Positions 28,307 to 37,388 of a stretch of 64,000 nt of DNA are shown piece by piece. Where the stretch lies: NCBI RefSeq assembly GCF_001713375.1, contig NZ_CP016449.1, positions 1,426,001 to 1,490,000 on the forward strand. The letters are read 5' to 3'. The translations under genes were made by a program, and so were the position numbers. Source of the stretch: Hydrogenophaga sp. RAC07. Its GTDB lineage: Bacteria > Pseudomonadota > Gammaproteobacteria > Burkholderiales > Burkholderiaceae_C. Within the stretch, counting starts at the first letter, position 1, and every line of letters starts with the position of its first letter. A model generated the notes under the pieces. It made no database searches. It saw only the letters and a program-made list of their open reading frames with translations, and was not told the origin of the DNA.

Positions 28307-29131
28307 TCAGGACCAGATCGGCAGGTTCAGCCACCAGCCCCACCATTCAGGCCAGCCACGGCTCCAGAAGGGCCCGCTGATCACGATGCACAAGGCGCTG
28401 AACAGCACGGCGGCCAGCGCCAGGAACAGGCCCAGGCGGTGGATGCCCAGGGTGCCGATGGAGTAGCCGATGGTGTCGCGGAAGAAGGTGTCTTCGTGTT
28501 CGGGCGCCTTGACCTTTTCACCGGCTGCCGGGTTGGTGGCCGAGAGGATCAGCGAGCCGTGCAGCGACAGCGCGAAGGTGGTGGCAAAGAAGAAGCTCAC
28601 CGCCAGCATGTGGGCCGGGTTGTAGTGGAAGTGCAGGTACTGGTAGCCCACGTTGGACACCCAGTCGAGGTGGCTGAAGATGCCGTAGGGGAAACCGTGT
28701 CCCCAGGCGCCGAGCAACACCGGGCGGATCACCACCAGGGTCACGTACGCGAGGATGGCCACGCTGAAGGCAAAGGGCACGTGGTAGCCCATGCCCAGCT
28801 TGCGGCAGATCTCCACTTCGCGCAGCGCCCACGACACGAAGGAGCCGATCGCACAGACCGTGATCAGCTGCCACAGGCCGCCTTCCATCAGCGGCGCGAA
28901 GCGCAGGCCGTAGGCGAGGTCGGGGGGCGCAATGCTGATCTGCCAGAGGTTCCAGGTCGGGCCTTGCGAGGCGCCCCAGAGAATCATGGCGGTGCCGAGA
29001 AACGCAAAGAACAGCGTTGTGACACCAAAGAAGCCGACGTAGAACGGACCCACCCAGAAATCGAAGAGGTCGCCGCCAACCAGTGTTCCGCCTCGAACCC
29101 GGTATTTCTTTTCAAAATTGAGCATGGCCAT
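28307..29131 (-). CDS. pufL: Reaction centre L subunit
   Basis: 274 aa. Starts [17 protein letters not shown] after a strong AGGAGGG site; five membrane helices with [20 protein letters not shown] and [15 protein letters not shown] (special-pair and iron/QB histidines). It forms the heterodimeric type II reaction centre core with PufM. It is preceded by the pufA-pufL stem-loop. Confidence 0.98.
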   Translation of the reverse strand: MAMLNFEKKYRVRGGTLVGGDLFDFWVGPFYVGFFGVTTLFFAFLGTAMILWGASQGPTWNLWQISIAPPDLAYGLRFAPLMEGGLWQLITVCAIGSFVSWALREVEICRKLGMGYHVPFAFSVAILAYVTLVVIRPVLLGAWGHGFPYGIFSHLDWVSNVGYQYLHFHYNPAHMLAVSFFFATTFALSLHGSLILSATNPAAGEKVKAPEHEDTFFRDTIGYSIGTLGIHRLGLFLALAAVLFSALCIVISGPFWSRGWPEWWGWWLNLPIWS

Positions 29132-29193
29132 GGTGCGGCCCTCCTGTCTCAGGTGGTGTGGACTTCGTACGTCGATGCAAATGGGGGAGGGGA

Positions 29194-29232
29194 GCAGATG
29201 CTGCACTGGCCCACGCCAGTCTCAGCACCTGC
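29194..29232 (-). promoter_or_regulatory. pufA-pufL intercistronic stem-loop
   Basis: On the transcript a 10-bp outer stem GCAGGTGCTG/CAGCATCTGC (one G-U pair) encloses an inner hairpin ACTGGC-GTGG-GCCAGT, with small internal bulges. It lies after the pufA stop and about 60 bases before pufL. In Rhodobacter, similar structures at this place protect the pufBA mRNA from 3' decay and give excess antenna over reaction centre; the same role is likely. Confidence 0.85.
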
Positions 29233-29247
29233 ACACCTCGGGTGAAG

Positions 29248-29442
29248 TCAGGACTTCACTGCGGGTGTGGCCGCAGGCACGACCTGTGCCGTTTTTGCCG
29301 GGGCCATCTTGGGGCCGTCGAGCCAGTTGAACTTGTTCGTGCTGAGCAGGATGAGGTGAATCATCACTGCGATGCCGAACAGAAAAACGCCCTGCGCAAC
29401 CATGGTGCGGACAGGATCGAAAAGGCGCCAGATTCTCCACAT
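29248..29442 (-). CDS. pufA: Light-harvesting 1 alpha polypeptide
   Basis: 64 aa. Canonical LH1 alpha: [20 protein letters not shown], one transmembrane helix and bacteriochlorophyll-ligating His29 in [11 protein letters not shown], then a C-terminal NWLDGP interface and an Ala/Pro-rich tail. AGGAGATCCCATC precedes the start. It forms the core antenna ring with PufB. A 74-aa ORF separates it from pufB. Confidence 0.97.
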   Translation of the reverse strand: MWRIWRLFDPVRTMVAQGVFLFGIAVMIHLILLSTNKFNWLDGPKMAPAKTAQVVPAATPAVKS

Positions 29443-29459
29443 GATGGGATCTCCTAATT

Positions 29460-29684
29460 TCAGATGATGTGAGACATGAAGGTGTAGACCGCGGCATGCA
29501 CGCCCGAGAAGATGCTGGTCTTGTGCTCCGCACCAGGCAACCAGAACTGCCACTGCACGCCGACCAGTTGGCCGAGCAAGGCGAGTGACAGCAACAGCAG
29601 GAAGCAGGGAGCAAAGATCAGGACAAACGAAAGCTTGTCTCCGCTCAGGGAAGGCTTGTGAGCCTCATAAGACATATCGTTCAT
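29460..29684 (-). CDS. Small membrane protein encoded between pufB and pufA (unknown)
   Basis: 74 aa. One clear transmembrane helix (residues about 18-43, [20 protein letters not shown]) followed by an aromatic interface [10 protein letters not shown] and an amphipathic C-terminus [15 protein letters not shown]. The N-terminus contains PSLSGDK, faintly like the start of LH1 beta chains, but it is not an LH alpha or beta chain: the bacteriochlorophyll-ligand His in the middle of the helix is absent. AAGGAAAAC precedes the ATG, and it is 36 bp after pufB and 17 bp before pufA, so it is co-transcribed and translated. I do not recognise it. By topology and place it could be an LH1-associated subunit, as PufX, gamma or W-type proteins are in other phototrophs (inference). 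Confidence 0.82.
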   Translation of the reverse strand: MNDMSYEAHKPSLSGDKLSFVLIFAPCFLLLLSLALLGQLVGVQWQFWLPGAEHKTSIFSGVHAAVYTFMSHII

Positions 29685-29720
29685 GGCAGTTTTCCTTTCA
29701 CGACAAAAAAGCCTTGTGGG

Positions 29721-29864
29721 TCAGAGCCAGGGCCGCCAGAACCACACCAGCAAGTGGGCGACAACGGCGATGGCCGTGAACCCAATGAAGCCTTGGATGT
29801 AGTACTGGTGGAACTCCTGAGCTTCATCGTCCGTCAGGCCGGAAACAGATGTCCGTGTCGACAT
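29721..29864 (-). CDS. pufB: Light-harvesting 1 beta polypeptide
   Basis: 47 aa. Canonical LH1 beta: [19 protein letters not shown], one transmembrane helix with bacteriochlorophyll-ligating His37 (AVVAHLLVW; His19 is the other conserved His) and the WFWRPWL C-terminal interface. AAAGGAGCATCCC precedes the ATG at 29864. It is first in the puf part of the superoperon, 132 bp after bchZ. Confidence 0.97.
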   Translation of the reverse strand: MSTRTSVSGLTDDEAQEFHQYYIQGFIGFTAIAVVAHLLVWFWRPWL

Positions 29865-29996
29865 GGGATGCTCCTTTTCAATGTGGCCGTGAGGCCATCG
29901 ATGCGCCCAGCCCGCGCACCGTGGGCAGCTGCAGCGACATGCTGCAACGTGAGGTGGACCCGGCACCCGTGCCGTGGTCGAAGAGTGAAAACAGGG

Positions 29997-31478
29997 TCAT
30001 GCAAATTCCCCCAGGCCCATCGACTGGCCGGCGGTGTTCACATGCGATTCGTTGACGGCGGCCTCGCCGCTTTCGCGCGCCTGGCGCTCGGCCTCGTCGC
30101 GCAGCCGCTTGGCGGCCGAGATCTGCACCAGCACCGGCTGGTTGGAGATGAGCGTGTGCAGCCGGGCCTGGGCTTTGTCGTCCCAGGGGGTGGACAGACC
30201 GGCGACTTCACCGCGCGCCAGCGTGGGGTCGACACGGTCCATGTCGGTGCCCAGCGGCAGGATGTGGAACAGCGCGTCGAACAGCGAGTTGCACACCTCC
30301 TGGATCAGGTAGGTCGCGCCGCTGTAACCCATGAAGGGGGTGCCGGTGTGGCGGCGGATGATGGCGCCCGGGAACGATGCCGGAATGTAGGTCGCCTTCA
30401 TCGGCCCCTGGCTGCCGGCCTCGGCGAGGTACATGCGCTCGTTGTAGCTGCCGAACAGGATCAGCGGCATCTGGGTGCGCACCAGCTCGCGCACCGCGGC
30501 GTTGTCGGTCTTTTCGCCGGCCTTGCGCGAGACAGCGAACTTGCAGGGCATGCCCATCTCGGTTTCCAGGAAGTGCTGGATGCCGCGCGCATAGGTCTCA
30601 CCGGCCACCACCGCGAAGCTGGCGGTGGCGAAGAAGTCTTGCGTGACGCTGCGCCACAGGTCCCACACCGGTTTGATGGTGGTGTGCTTCTCGCGCTCGA
30701 TGAAGGGCTCCGGGTCCAGGCCCAGCAGTTCACCGAGCGTGCGCAGGAACTTGGTGGTGCTGTGCAGGCCGATGGGGGCTTGCAGGTAGGGGCGGTCGAG
30801 TGCTTCGCAGAGCATGCGGCCGAACTCGCGGTACATGCAGATGTTCACGTCGGCCTCGACCAGTCGTGAGACTTCCGAGAGGTGGCTGCCCAGCGGGAAC
30901 ACCATGTTGATGTCGGCACCGATGCCCTGCACCAGGCGGCGGATCTCGGCCAGGTCGCTCGGGCTGTTGAAGGTGCCGTAGCTCGGGCCGATGATGTTCA
31001 CGCGCGGCTTCTCGCCGGCCGGACGCTCGGCAAAGGGCTTGCGGGCCGGCACCTTTTTCATGCCGAACTCGCTCCAGAGCCAGAACATGGCGCGGTTGGC
31101 GCACTGCCATTGGTCTTCGTCGATGGTGCGAGGCAAAAAGCGCATGAGGTTGGTGCCCTCGGGGGTCACGCCGCCACCGATCATCTCGGCAATCGACCCG
31201 GTGACCACCACCGCCGGCAGCTCGGGGTCGAGCACCGCGTGCGCACGCTTCATCGAACCTTCGGTGCCTTCGCGGCCCAGCTGCTCTTCGGCCAGGCCGG
31301 TCACCACGATCGGCAGCTCGTGTGGAGGCAGGGCGTCGGTGTAATGCAGCACCGATGTGACGGGCAGGTTTTCGCAGCCCACCGGGCCGTCAATGACCAC
31401 CTGCAGGCCCTTGATGGCGGTGAACACATAGACGGCACCCCAGTAGCCGCCCGCGCGATCGTGGTCGAGTACCAGCAT
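29997..31478 (-). CDS. bchZ: Chlorophyllide a reductase subunit Z
   Basis: 493 aa, nitrogenase-like beta subunit. [15 protein letters not shown] holds a cluster Cys. With BchX and BchY it reduces the C7-C8 double bond of ring B to give the bacteriochlorin. The C-terminus is Glu/Arg-rich. Start ATG overlaps the bchY stop by one base (TGATG). Confidence 0.97.
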   Translation of the reverse strand: MLVLDHDRAGGYWGAVYVFTAIKGLQVVIDGPVGCENLPVTSVLHYTDALPPHELPIVVTGLAEEQLGREGTEGSMKRAHAVLDPELPAVVVTGSIAEMIGGGVTPEGTNLMRFLPRTIDEDQWQCANRAMFWLWSEFGMKKVPARKPFAERPAGEKPRVNIIGPSYGTFNSPSDLAEIRRLVQGIGADINMVFPLGSHLSEVSRLVEADVNICMYREFGRMLCEALDRPYLQAPIGLHSTTKFLRTLGELLGLDPEPFIEREKHTTIKPVWDLWRSVTQDFFATASFAVVAGETYARGIQHFLETEMGMPCKFAVSRKAGEKTDNAAVRELVRTQMPLILFGSYNERMYLAEAGSQGPMKATYIPASFPGAIIRRHTGTPFMGYSGATYLIQEVCNSLFDALFHILPLGTDMDRVDPTLARGEVAGLSTPWDDKAQARLHTLISNQPVLVQISAAKRLRDEAERQARESGEAAVNESHVNTAGQSMGLGEFA

Positions 31479-33022
31479 CAGCCCATCTCCTCGGCTTTGC
31501 GCTTTTTCGCCTGCTTGTCCAGCTGGCGGCGCTGTTCCTTGCGGAAGTCCGGATAGTCTTTCGGCACCTCTTCCCAGACACCGGCCTTGTCGCCGTTGCC
31601 CACGCTGCCGAAAAAGTCCTTCATCTGGTCGAAGCGGTGCTGGTTGCCCATGGCGGCGTTGATCACCTGGATCAGCGAGCCGGCACCGGCCACACCCATC
31701 AGCGGGCGGGCGGAAATCAGGTTGGTGTAGTAGAGCGACGGGATGCTGGCTTCCTTGGCCGCCTGCACCACCGGCGTGGTGCCGATGGCCAGCTGCGGCT
31801 GGTACTCGCGCATGGCATCCAGATCGTTTTCAAGCGAGGCGCGGAACTGCACCTGAACGCCCTTGGACTTGAGCCAGGCGGCGTCGTGTGCGTTCCAGGG
31901 TGTGGCCGGGCAGGCCGAACCCACGTAGCGCAGGTCGGCGCCGCACTCCACCAGCAGACGGCCCACCAGCAGCTCGGAGCCTTCGTAGCCGCTGAGCGTG
32001 ATGCGACCGTGGATCTTCTGTTGCGACAACACGCCGCGGATGGCGGCCAGCGTGGCGTTGCGCGCCACGTCGATCTGCGCCTGCGCCACACCGGTGGCCT
32101 GGCCGATGGCGCCCAGCCAGTCGTGCGTGCCGTCCACACCCACCGGGGCCGAGCCCACGATCGCACGGCCCGCCGCTTCAAATTCGCGGATGCTCGCCGT
32201 GTAGAACGGGTGGATGGCGGCCACGGCCACGCTGTCGAGCGCGCTGTACAGCTCGCGCCATTCGCGGGTGGGTGCCACGGTGCCCACGGCCAGGCCCATG
32301 GGCGCGATCATCTGGGCGATCAGCATCGGGTCGGCCGGGAACATTTCGCCCAGCAGCGTGATGGTGGGCTTGTCGCTGCGCTTCTCACGCGGTGCGGGCA
32401 CCGGGCCGGCCATGATCTCGCTGCGGGCGTACTTCAGCATGGCGCCGGTGAGCACGTCCTTGGCTTCTGCGTGGGTCGGCACGCCGAAGCCGGGCACGTC
32501 GATGCCGATGATGCGCACCCCGTTGATGGCCTTGGGCAGGATCTGCAGCGGCACGCCGCTGGCGGTGGGCACGCACAGGTTGATGATCACGATGGCGTCC
32601 AGCTTCTCGGGGTCGGCCTGGGCGTGCACCGCCTCGCTGATGTCCTCGAACAGCTTGCCGGTCACCAACGATTCGCTGTTGAAGGGCACATAACCCACGC
32701 TGCGGCGCGCACCGTAGAAGTGGCTGGTGAAGGTGAGGCCGTAGACGCAGCAGGCCGAGCCGCTGAGGATGGTGGCGGTGCGGCGCATGCGCAGGCCCAC
32801 CCGCAGCGAACCGAAGGCCGGGCACATGCTCTGCGGCTGGTCGTGCGGGCCGGCGTTGTCGCGCTGGGGGTAGTCGGCGGCGTACTGCGCCAGGATTTCG
32901 CTCTTGCCGGCCGATTTGGCCGCGGCCAGCAGCGTCTCGCCGCCGGCGTGGCAACCCATGCCATCGCCCTCGATGGCGGTGGTGGCCTTCGCGGGAATGA
33001 TGGGGATGGTGGTGCCGGTCAT
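31478..33022 (-). CDS. bchY: Chlorophyllide a reductase subunit Y
   Basis: 514 aa, nitrogenase-like alpha subunit. The [4Fe-4S] cysteines are in [21 protein letters not shown] and [10 protein letters not shown]. It forms the catalytic heterotetramer with BchZ. The ATG at 33022 ([12 protein letters not shown]) is 4 bp after bchX. The C-terminus is a Lys/Arg/Glu-rich helix. Confidence 0.97.
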   Translation of the reverse strand: MTGTTIPIIPAKATTAIEGDGMGCHAGGETLLAAAKSAGKSEILAQYAADYPQRDNAGPHDQPQSMCPAFGSLRVGLRMRRTATILSGSACCVYGLTFTSHFYGARRSVGYVPFNSESLVTGKLFEDISEAVHAQADPEKLDAIVIINLCVPTASGVPLQILPKAINGVRIIGIDVPGFGVPTHAEAKDVLTGAMLKYARSEIMAGPVPAPREKRSDKPTITLLGEMFPADPMLIAQMIAPMGLAVGTVAPTREWRELYSALDSVAVAAIHPFYTASIREFEAAGRAIVGSAPVGVDGTHDWLGAIGQATGVAQAQIDVARNATLAAIRGVLSQQKIHGRITLSGYEGSELLVGRLLVECGADLRYVGSACPATPWNAHDAAWLKSKGVQVQFRASLENDLDAMREYQPQLAIGTTPVVQAAKEASIPSLYYTNLISARPLMGVAGAGSLIQVINAAMGNQHRFDQMKDFFGSVGNGDKAGVWEEVPKDYPDFRKEQRRQLDKQAKKRKAEEMG

Positions 33023-33026
33023 GGTG

Positions 33027-34037
33027 TCAGACCTCGTCGTACACAACTTCCAGGGTGGGCTTGCTGGTGTCGGTCTTGCCGCACATGTCGAACTGGGTGG
33101 CCGGCTCCAGCACCACGTCGCGGCCCACGGCCGAGGCGGAGAACAGGCCGAGCAATTCGTCCTGCGTCATGGGCTTGGGGCGCATGGGGGTGGAGTTGCC
33201 CACGTTCTCGGCGAGCTGGGCAAACATGGGGCCCCACACCGATTCGGGGCGGCCGATGATTTCGTAGCTGGCGCTCTTGCGGCGGATGTCGTCGTCGGCC
33301 GGGATCACCGAGAGCACCGGGATGCCGACGGCTTCGGCGAAGTTCATCGCCTCGCCGGTGCCGTCGTCGCGGTTGATCACCATGCCGGCCACGCCCACGT
33401 TGCCGCCGAGCTTGCGGAAGTACTCCACCGCGCTGCAGACGTTGTTGGCCACGTAGAGCGACTGCAGGTCGTTCGACGCCACCACGATGACCTTCTGGCA
33501 CATGTCGCGGGCAATCGGCAAACCGAACCCACCACAAACGACATCCCCCAGGAAGTCGAGCAGCACGTAGTCGAAGCCCCACTCGTGGAAGCCGAGTTTC
33601 TCCAGCAGCTCGAAGCCGTGGATGATGCCGCGGCCACCGCAGCCGCGACCGACCTCGGGGCCACCGAGTTCCATGGCGTAGACGCCGTCGCGCTTGAAGC
33701 AGACGTCGCCGATCGCCACCGCTTCACCGGCGAGCTTTTTCTTCGACGAGGTCTCGATGATGGTGGGGCAGGCGCGGCCACCGAACAGCAGGCTGGTGGT
33801 GTCGCTCTTGGGATCACAGCCGATCAGCAGGACCTTTTTGCCCTGCTGGGCCATCATGTAGCTGAGGTTGGCCAGCGTGAAGCTCTTGCCGATGCCGCCC
33901 TTGCCGTAGATGGCAATGATCTGGGTTTCCTTCTTCACTTCACCGGTGTGCACCGGTGCCGGTTCCATGGCGGCTTCAGCGCGAAGCTGGTCCATGAATT
34001 TGGCGGACTGCACTTGGTTGACGGGGATCGCGTTCAT
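33027..34037 (-). CDS. bchX: Chlorophyllide a reductase iron protein X
   Basis: 336 aa, NifH-like ATPase. P-loop IYGKGGIGKSF, GCDPKSDTTSLLFGG, and the two cluster-ligand Cys regions (GPEVGRGCGGRG and LGDVVCGGFGLP). It gives electrons to BchYZ with ATP hydrolysis. The N-terminus carries about 40 extra residues before the P-loop, usual for BchX. The start overlaps the bchC stop by one base and follows GGAGAAACTG. Confidence 0.97.
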   Translation of the reverse strand: MNAIPVNQVQSAKFMDQLRAEAAMEPAPVHTGEVKKETQIIAIYGKGGIGKSFTLANLSYMMAQQGKKVLLIGCDPKSDTTSLLFGGRACPTIIETSSKKKLAGEAVAIGDVCFKRDGVYAMELGGPEVGRGCGGRGIIHGFELLEKLGFHEWGFDYVLLDFLGDVVCGGFGLPIARDMCQKVIVVASNDLQSLYVANNVCSAVEYFRKLGGNVGVAGMVINRDDGTGEAMNFAEAVGIPVLSVIPADDDIRRKSASYEIIGRPESVWGPMFAQLAENVGNSTPMRPKPMTQDELLGLFSASAVGRDVVLEPATQFDMCGKTDTSKPTLEVVYDEV

Positions 34038-34999
34038 CAGTTTCTCCAGTCCAGGACCATCTTCAAACACTGCGGATCGCCGAAGGCGGCCGCGTAGGCG
34101 TCGCTTGCGCGGGCCGGGGTTTCGGTGTGGGTGATCAGGCCGTCCAGGCACAGGCGCCCGGTCTGCACCAGTTGCGTCACGGCCACGAGATCGGCGCGTT
34201 TCCATTCGGCGGCGGCGCGGATCTGCGCTTCGCGCATGAAGGCCGGAGCGAACGAGAACGAGATGTCGTTTTTGTAGAAGCCGGCGAGCACCACCTCGCC
34301 GCCCTTGGCCAGGCGCGGAATCACCTTGTTCAGGATGTCGGCGTCGCCGCTCACGTCGTAGATCGCGCGGTAGTCCTTGCGCGTGTCCTCGGTGGGGTCG
34401 ATGACGCTGTAGCCCTCGGCGCCCACGCGGCGCGCGGCCTGCGTTTCCCACACGACCGGGGCGGGTGCGCCCGAGGCCACCGTGAGGCGCGCCAGCAGTC
34501 GGCCCATGACACCGTGGCCAATGATCAGCTCGGGCGGTGTGGCCGGTGCGCGGCTGCCGCCGAAGGTGACCGAGTGGTAGGCGGTGGCGGCCAGGGCCAG
34601 CAGCACCATCTGTGAACCCAGGTCGTTGTGCAGCCTGACCACGCGGTCGTGAGGGACCACCAGGCGCGAGCCGGCACCACCGAAGAGGTTGTGCACGCCT
34701 TCGAAGCTGTAGGAGCCCGGCACGAACACCTGGTCGCCGACCTGGATGCTGTTCTGGCCGTGGCCGCAGTCACCCTGCGTGCGCATCACGCGGCCCACCG
34801 TCTCGTAGCCGGGGACCAGCGGGTAACCCATGCCGGGGAAGGGCGGCATGCTGCCGTCCCACAGCAGGCGCTCGGTGCCGGTGCTGATGCCGCTGTACTC
34901 GACTTCGACCTCCAGGTCGCCGTCGCTGAGGCCGCGAAGTTCCAGCGCCCGCACCGAGAGGTTGCATGGGCTCTGGAAAACGATGGCTTGGGCTTGCAT
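34037..34999 (-). CDS. bchC: 3-hydroxyethyl bacteriochlorophyllide a dehydrogenase
   Basis: 320 aa, zinc-type MDR dehydrogenase fold: ISTGTERLLWDGSMPPFPGMGY, VPGYETVGRV and IIGHGVMGRLLARL. It oxidises the C3 hydroxyethyl group to acetyl, a late bacteriochlorophyll a step. The ATG lies only 7 bp after a good -10 element, so translation may be leaderless. It is controlled by the two boxes at 35004-35047. Confidence 0.96.
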   Translation of the reverse strand: MQAQAIVFQSPCNLSVRALELRGLSDGDLEVEVEYSGISTGTERLLWDGSMPPFPGMGYPLVPGYETVGRVMRTQGDCGHGQNSIQVGDQVFVPGSYSFEGVHNLFGGAGSRLVVPHDRVVRLHNDLGSQMVLLALAATAYHSVTFGGSRAPATPPELIIGHGVMGRLLARLTVASGAPAPVVWETQAARRVGAEGYSVIDPTEDTRKDYRAIYDVSGDADILNKVIPRLAKGGEVVLAGFYKNDISFSFAPAFMREAQIRAAAEWKRADLVAVTQLVQTGRLCLDGLITHTETPARASDAYAAAFGDPQCLKMVLDWRN

Positions 35000-35003
35000 G
35001 ATG

Positions 35004-35021
35004 TGTATTAAAGAGTTGACA
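35004..35021. promoter_or_regulatory. PpsR/CrtJ box 1 upstream of bchC
   Basis: TGTATTAAAGAGTTGACA fits TGT-N12-ACA exactly and covers the -10 element TTTAAT (35007-35012, minus strand) of bchC. PpsR binds such boxes in pairs. Confidence 0.88.
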
Positions 35022-35035
35022 TTAAAAAGTGTCAA
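35007..35035 (-). promoter_or_regulatory. bchC promoter
   Basis: On the minus strand TTGACA (35030-35035), a 17-bp spacer and TTTAAT (35007-35012) make a strong sigma-70 promoter. Both elements are covered by PpsR boxes. Transcription would begin at or next to the bchC ATG. Confidence 0.7.
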
Positions 35036-35047
35036 GACAAAGTGACA
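35030..35047. promoter_or_regulatory. PpsR/CrtJ box 2 upstream of bchC
   Basis: TGTCAAGACAAAGTGACA is a perfect TGTCA-N8-TGACA palindrome, 8 bp from box 1. It covers the -35 element and overlaps the last codons of crtF. Confidence 0.9.
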
Positions 35048-36249
35048 CTGGGCGGTGTAATGGCGGGTAAACCCCTACGGTGGTCGTGGGCCTTGCGGCC
35101 CACCAACAGCTGCGCATGCAGCGGCATGGGGTTGGGCACGCGCTCGATGTGGGTGAAACCCGCGTCGGCCATGAGGGCGGTGAGTTCGGCCGGCGTGCGC
35201 AGGCGCCCCGAGCCCATGGCCATCAGGTAGAAGTGGAAATACGGGTCGCTGGGCTCGGGCGCACCGCCGGCCTGGGCCATGGGCTCGGCCAGCAGCAGCG
35301 CGCCGCCCAGGGGCAGGGCGTCAAAGATGGCGCGCAGCACGACTCTCACATCGCCGTCCGGGTGGTCGTGCGCCACGCGCACCAGCGTCACCAGGTCGGC
35401 ACCGCGGGGCAGGGTGTCCTGGGTGAAGCTGCCGCCATGGGTGCTGATGCGATCGCTCAGGCCCTGGCGCTGCACGTTGTCCGCGGCGAGTGCGGCCACC
35501 GGGGGCAGGTCGAACAGCTGCAGCTGCAGGTGGGGATGGCGAAGCGCCAGCGCGCTCACCCAGCCGCCCATGCCGCCGCCCACGTCGAGCACCACGCGGT
35601 GTTCGTTGAAGGCGTACGAAGCCAGCAGCTCTTCGATCACGAAGCGCTGCGAAGTCGACATGAGCGACGAATAGCGGGCGAACTGGTCCACCGGCGCCGG
35701 CGCCTGCGGGTTGCCGGCCGGGTCTTCGGTGTAGGGCCAGTACGCGTGCATGCGCGCGGCGTTCGGCTCGCGCAGCAGGGCCAGCGGGTCGCGCATGTCC
35801 TCGTAGAGCACGGCGTTGTGCTCGATCATGTCGCGGATGCCGGCGTGCGCCACCACCGGCGCGCCCATGGGGCCCAGGCCGTAGCGGCCGCTGCCTCGCT
35901 GCTCCAGCAGGTGCAGGGCCACGGCCGAGTCGAGCAGGCGGGCGAGCTGAGCGGTGGGCACCCTGCACAGCGTGGCCAGCTCGTCGGCGGTGCGCGGGGC
36001 TTGCAGCATGTGTTCGAACAGCTTGAGCCGCACACAGGCCAGCAGCACCTGCGAGTGAACGAAGCCGGCCATCAGATCGAACAGCTGCGCCGAGCGGCGG
36101 CGCACCAGCCAGCGGGTGAGCACGCTGCGGCTGGCCCAGCGGTTGAGCGCGGGGCTGGTCATCCACCGGTCGATGCGGCTGGCCAGGCGCTCGCGCCACG
36201 AGGGCGGCGGACCATCCGACAGGGGCTTGAGGGCGTCCAGGGCGGCCAT
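35032..36249 (-). CDS. crtF: Hydroxyneurosporene O-methyltransferase
   Basis: 405 aa. An N-terminal dimerisation domain (SAQLFDLMAGFVHSQVLLAC) is followed by a class I SAM methyltransferase domain with VVLDVGGGMGGW and VTLVRVAHDHPD. It methylates the 1-hydroxy group of demethylspheroidene. It follows crtE by 11 bp, and its stop lies in the second bchC PpsR box. Confidence 0.95.
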   Translation of the reverse strand: MAALDALKPLSDGPPPSWRERLASRIDRWMTSPALNRWASRSVLTRWLVRRRSAQLFDLMAGFVHSQVLLACVRLKLFEHMLQAPRTADELATLCRVPTAQLARLLDSAVALHLLEQRGSGRYGLGPMGAPVVAHAGIRDMIEHNAVLYEDMRDPLALLREPNAARMHAYWPYTEDPAGNPQAPAPVDQFARYSSLMSTSQRFVIEELLASYAFNEHRVVLDVGGGMGGWVSALALRHPHLQLQLFDLPPVAALAADNVQRQGLSDRISTHGGSFTQDTLPRGADLVTLVRVAHDHPDGDVRVVLRAIFDALPLGGALLLAEPMAQAGGAPEPSDPYFHFYLMAMGSGRLRTPAELTALMADAGFTHIERVPNPMPLHAQLLVGRKAHDHRRGLPAITPPSVTLS

Positions 36250-36260
36250 GGTGACGACCT

Positions 36261-37172
36261 TCAGGCGGCCAGGCGCACGGCGGGGTGGTCGGGCGTGCGT
36301 TGCAGCTCGATGCGGTCGCAGGTGCTCTGCGGGATCAGCCGGCTGGCTTCGTGCAGCACCAGCTGGCGCATGGCGTGGCGGCTCTGGCAGGCCGGCACCG
36401 AATCGATGGCGGCCTGCATGAGGCCGTGGAAATGGTCGATGGCGCCCACAAGTCCGAGGTCGGCCGCAGCGCTGGGGCGACCGTGCTGGGCGTCCTGCCC
36501 GGCGGGTTTGCCCAGCTCATCGGCCTGCATCAACACGTCGCGGATGTCGTCGGCCACCTGGTAGGCCTCGCCCAGGCATTCGCCCAGGGCGCGCCAGCTT
36601 TCGGGGTCGGCGCCGGCGGCCTGCGCGCCGGCGCAGGTGGAGGCCACGAACAGGGCGCCGGTCTTGGCGCGCTGGTACTGGCCGAGATCGACCCGGTTCT
36701 CGCATTCCCAGGCCTGTCCGGCCACGATGCCGTCGGGCGCGCCGGTGCCGATGCACACGGTATCGATCAGACCGGCGAGGCGGTTGGGGTGCAGTGCGCC
36801 CGCACGAGCCAGGATCTGGTAGGCCATGACGATCAATGCGTCGCCGGTGAGCAGGGCCAGCGGCTCCCCGTACAGCTTGTGCACGGTGGGTTGGCCGCGG
36901 CGCGTGTCGGCGTCGTCGAAGCAGGGCATGTCGTCGTGAACCAGCGAGGCGCAGTGCAGCAGTTCGATGGCCATGGCGGCGGCGTTGGTCAGCGCAGGGG
37001 CGTCTTCGCCGCAGGCACCGGCCACGGCCAGGCAGAGCTGTGGGCGGATGCGGGCGCCGCCGGGGAACACCGCGTGGCGCATGGCGGCCATCAGACGGGG
37101 CGGGGCACTGGGGCTGCTGGCCTGGGTCAGTTCGTGATCCAGCGCGGCTTGTATGCGAGTCATCATGTCCAT
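36261..37172 (-). CDS. crtE: Geranylgeranyl diphosphate synthase
   Basis: 303 aa, trans-isoprenyl diphosphate synthase. First Asp-rich motif HDDMPCFDDADTRRGQPT and second motif QVADDIRDVL are present. It makes C20-PP for carotenoids and the bacteriochlorophyll tail. It is the first gene of the minus-strand superoperon, 25 bp downstream of the first PpsR box. An alternative ATG is two codons in. Confidence 0.96.
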   Translation of the reverse strand: MDMMTRIQAALDHELTQASSPSAPPRLMAAMRHAVFPGGARIRPQLCLAVAGACGEDAPALTNAAAMAIELLHCASLVHDDMPCFDDADTRRGQPTVHKLYGEPLALLTGDALIVMAYQILARAGALHPNRLAGLIDTVCIGTGAPDGIVAGQAWECENRVDLGQYQRAKTGALFVASTCAGAQAAGADPESWRALGECLGEAYQVADDIRDVLMQADELGKPAGQDAQHGRPSAAADLGLVGAIDHFHGLMQAAIDSVPACQSRHAMRQLVLHEASRLIPQSTCDRIELQRTPDHPAVRLAA

Positions 37173-37197
37173 GAGAGCCCCTTGACCGTGGTCGGGA

Positions 37198-37215
37198 TGT
37201 CATCGATGTGTGACA
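37198..37215. promoter_or_regulatory. PpsR/CrtJ box 1 upstream of crtE
   Basis: TGTCATCGATGTGTGACA is TGTCA-N8-TGACA, a perfect PpsR palindrome in the crtE leader. Confidence 0.9.
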
Positions 37216-37223
37216 TCACTGAA

Positions 37224-37241
37224 TGTCAATCTAACATGACA
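37224..37241. promoter_or_regulatory. PpsR/CrtJ box 2 upstream of crtE
   Basis: TGTCAATCTAACATGACA is a second perfect palindrome, 8 bp from box 1, the same spacing as at bchC. On the minus strand a possible promoter is TTGACA (37250-37255) with TAGATT (37228-37233, 16-bp spacer), overlapping this box. Confidence 0.9.
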
Positions 37242-37388
37242 CCTCGGAATGTCAAAGGGTCTTTTCTTGTGCAGCGCACACAGGCGCGGCGTCCTGCCGG
37301 GGCCTTCCAGGGCAACCTGAAATCGCCCGAATGCCATACGCGCCATGGGTTTTTCCGGTTTGTTGCTCAAAACGTCTGGTGCTATAAG

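Noticed and set aside
29865..29996. A further gene between bchZ and pufB
   Set aside because: No open frame with a ribosome binding site was found in these 132 bp; it appears to be an untranslated leader for the puf segment.
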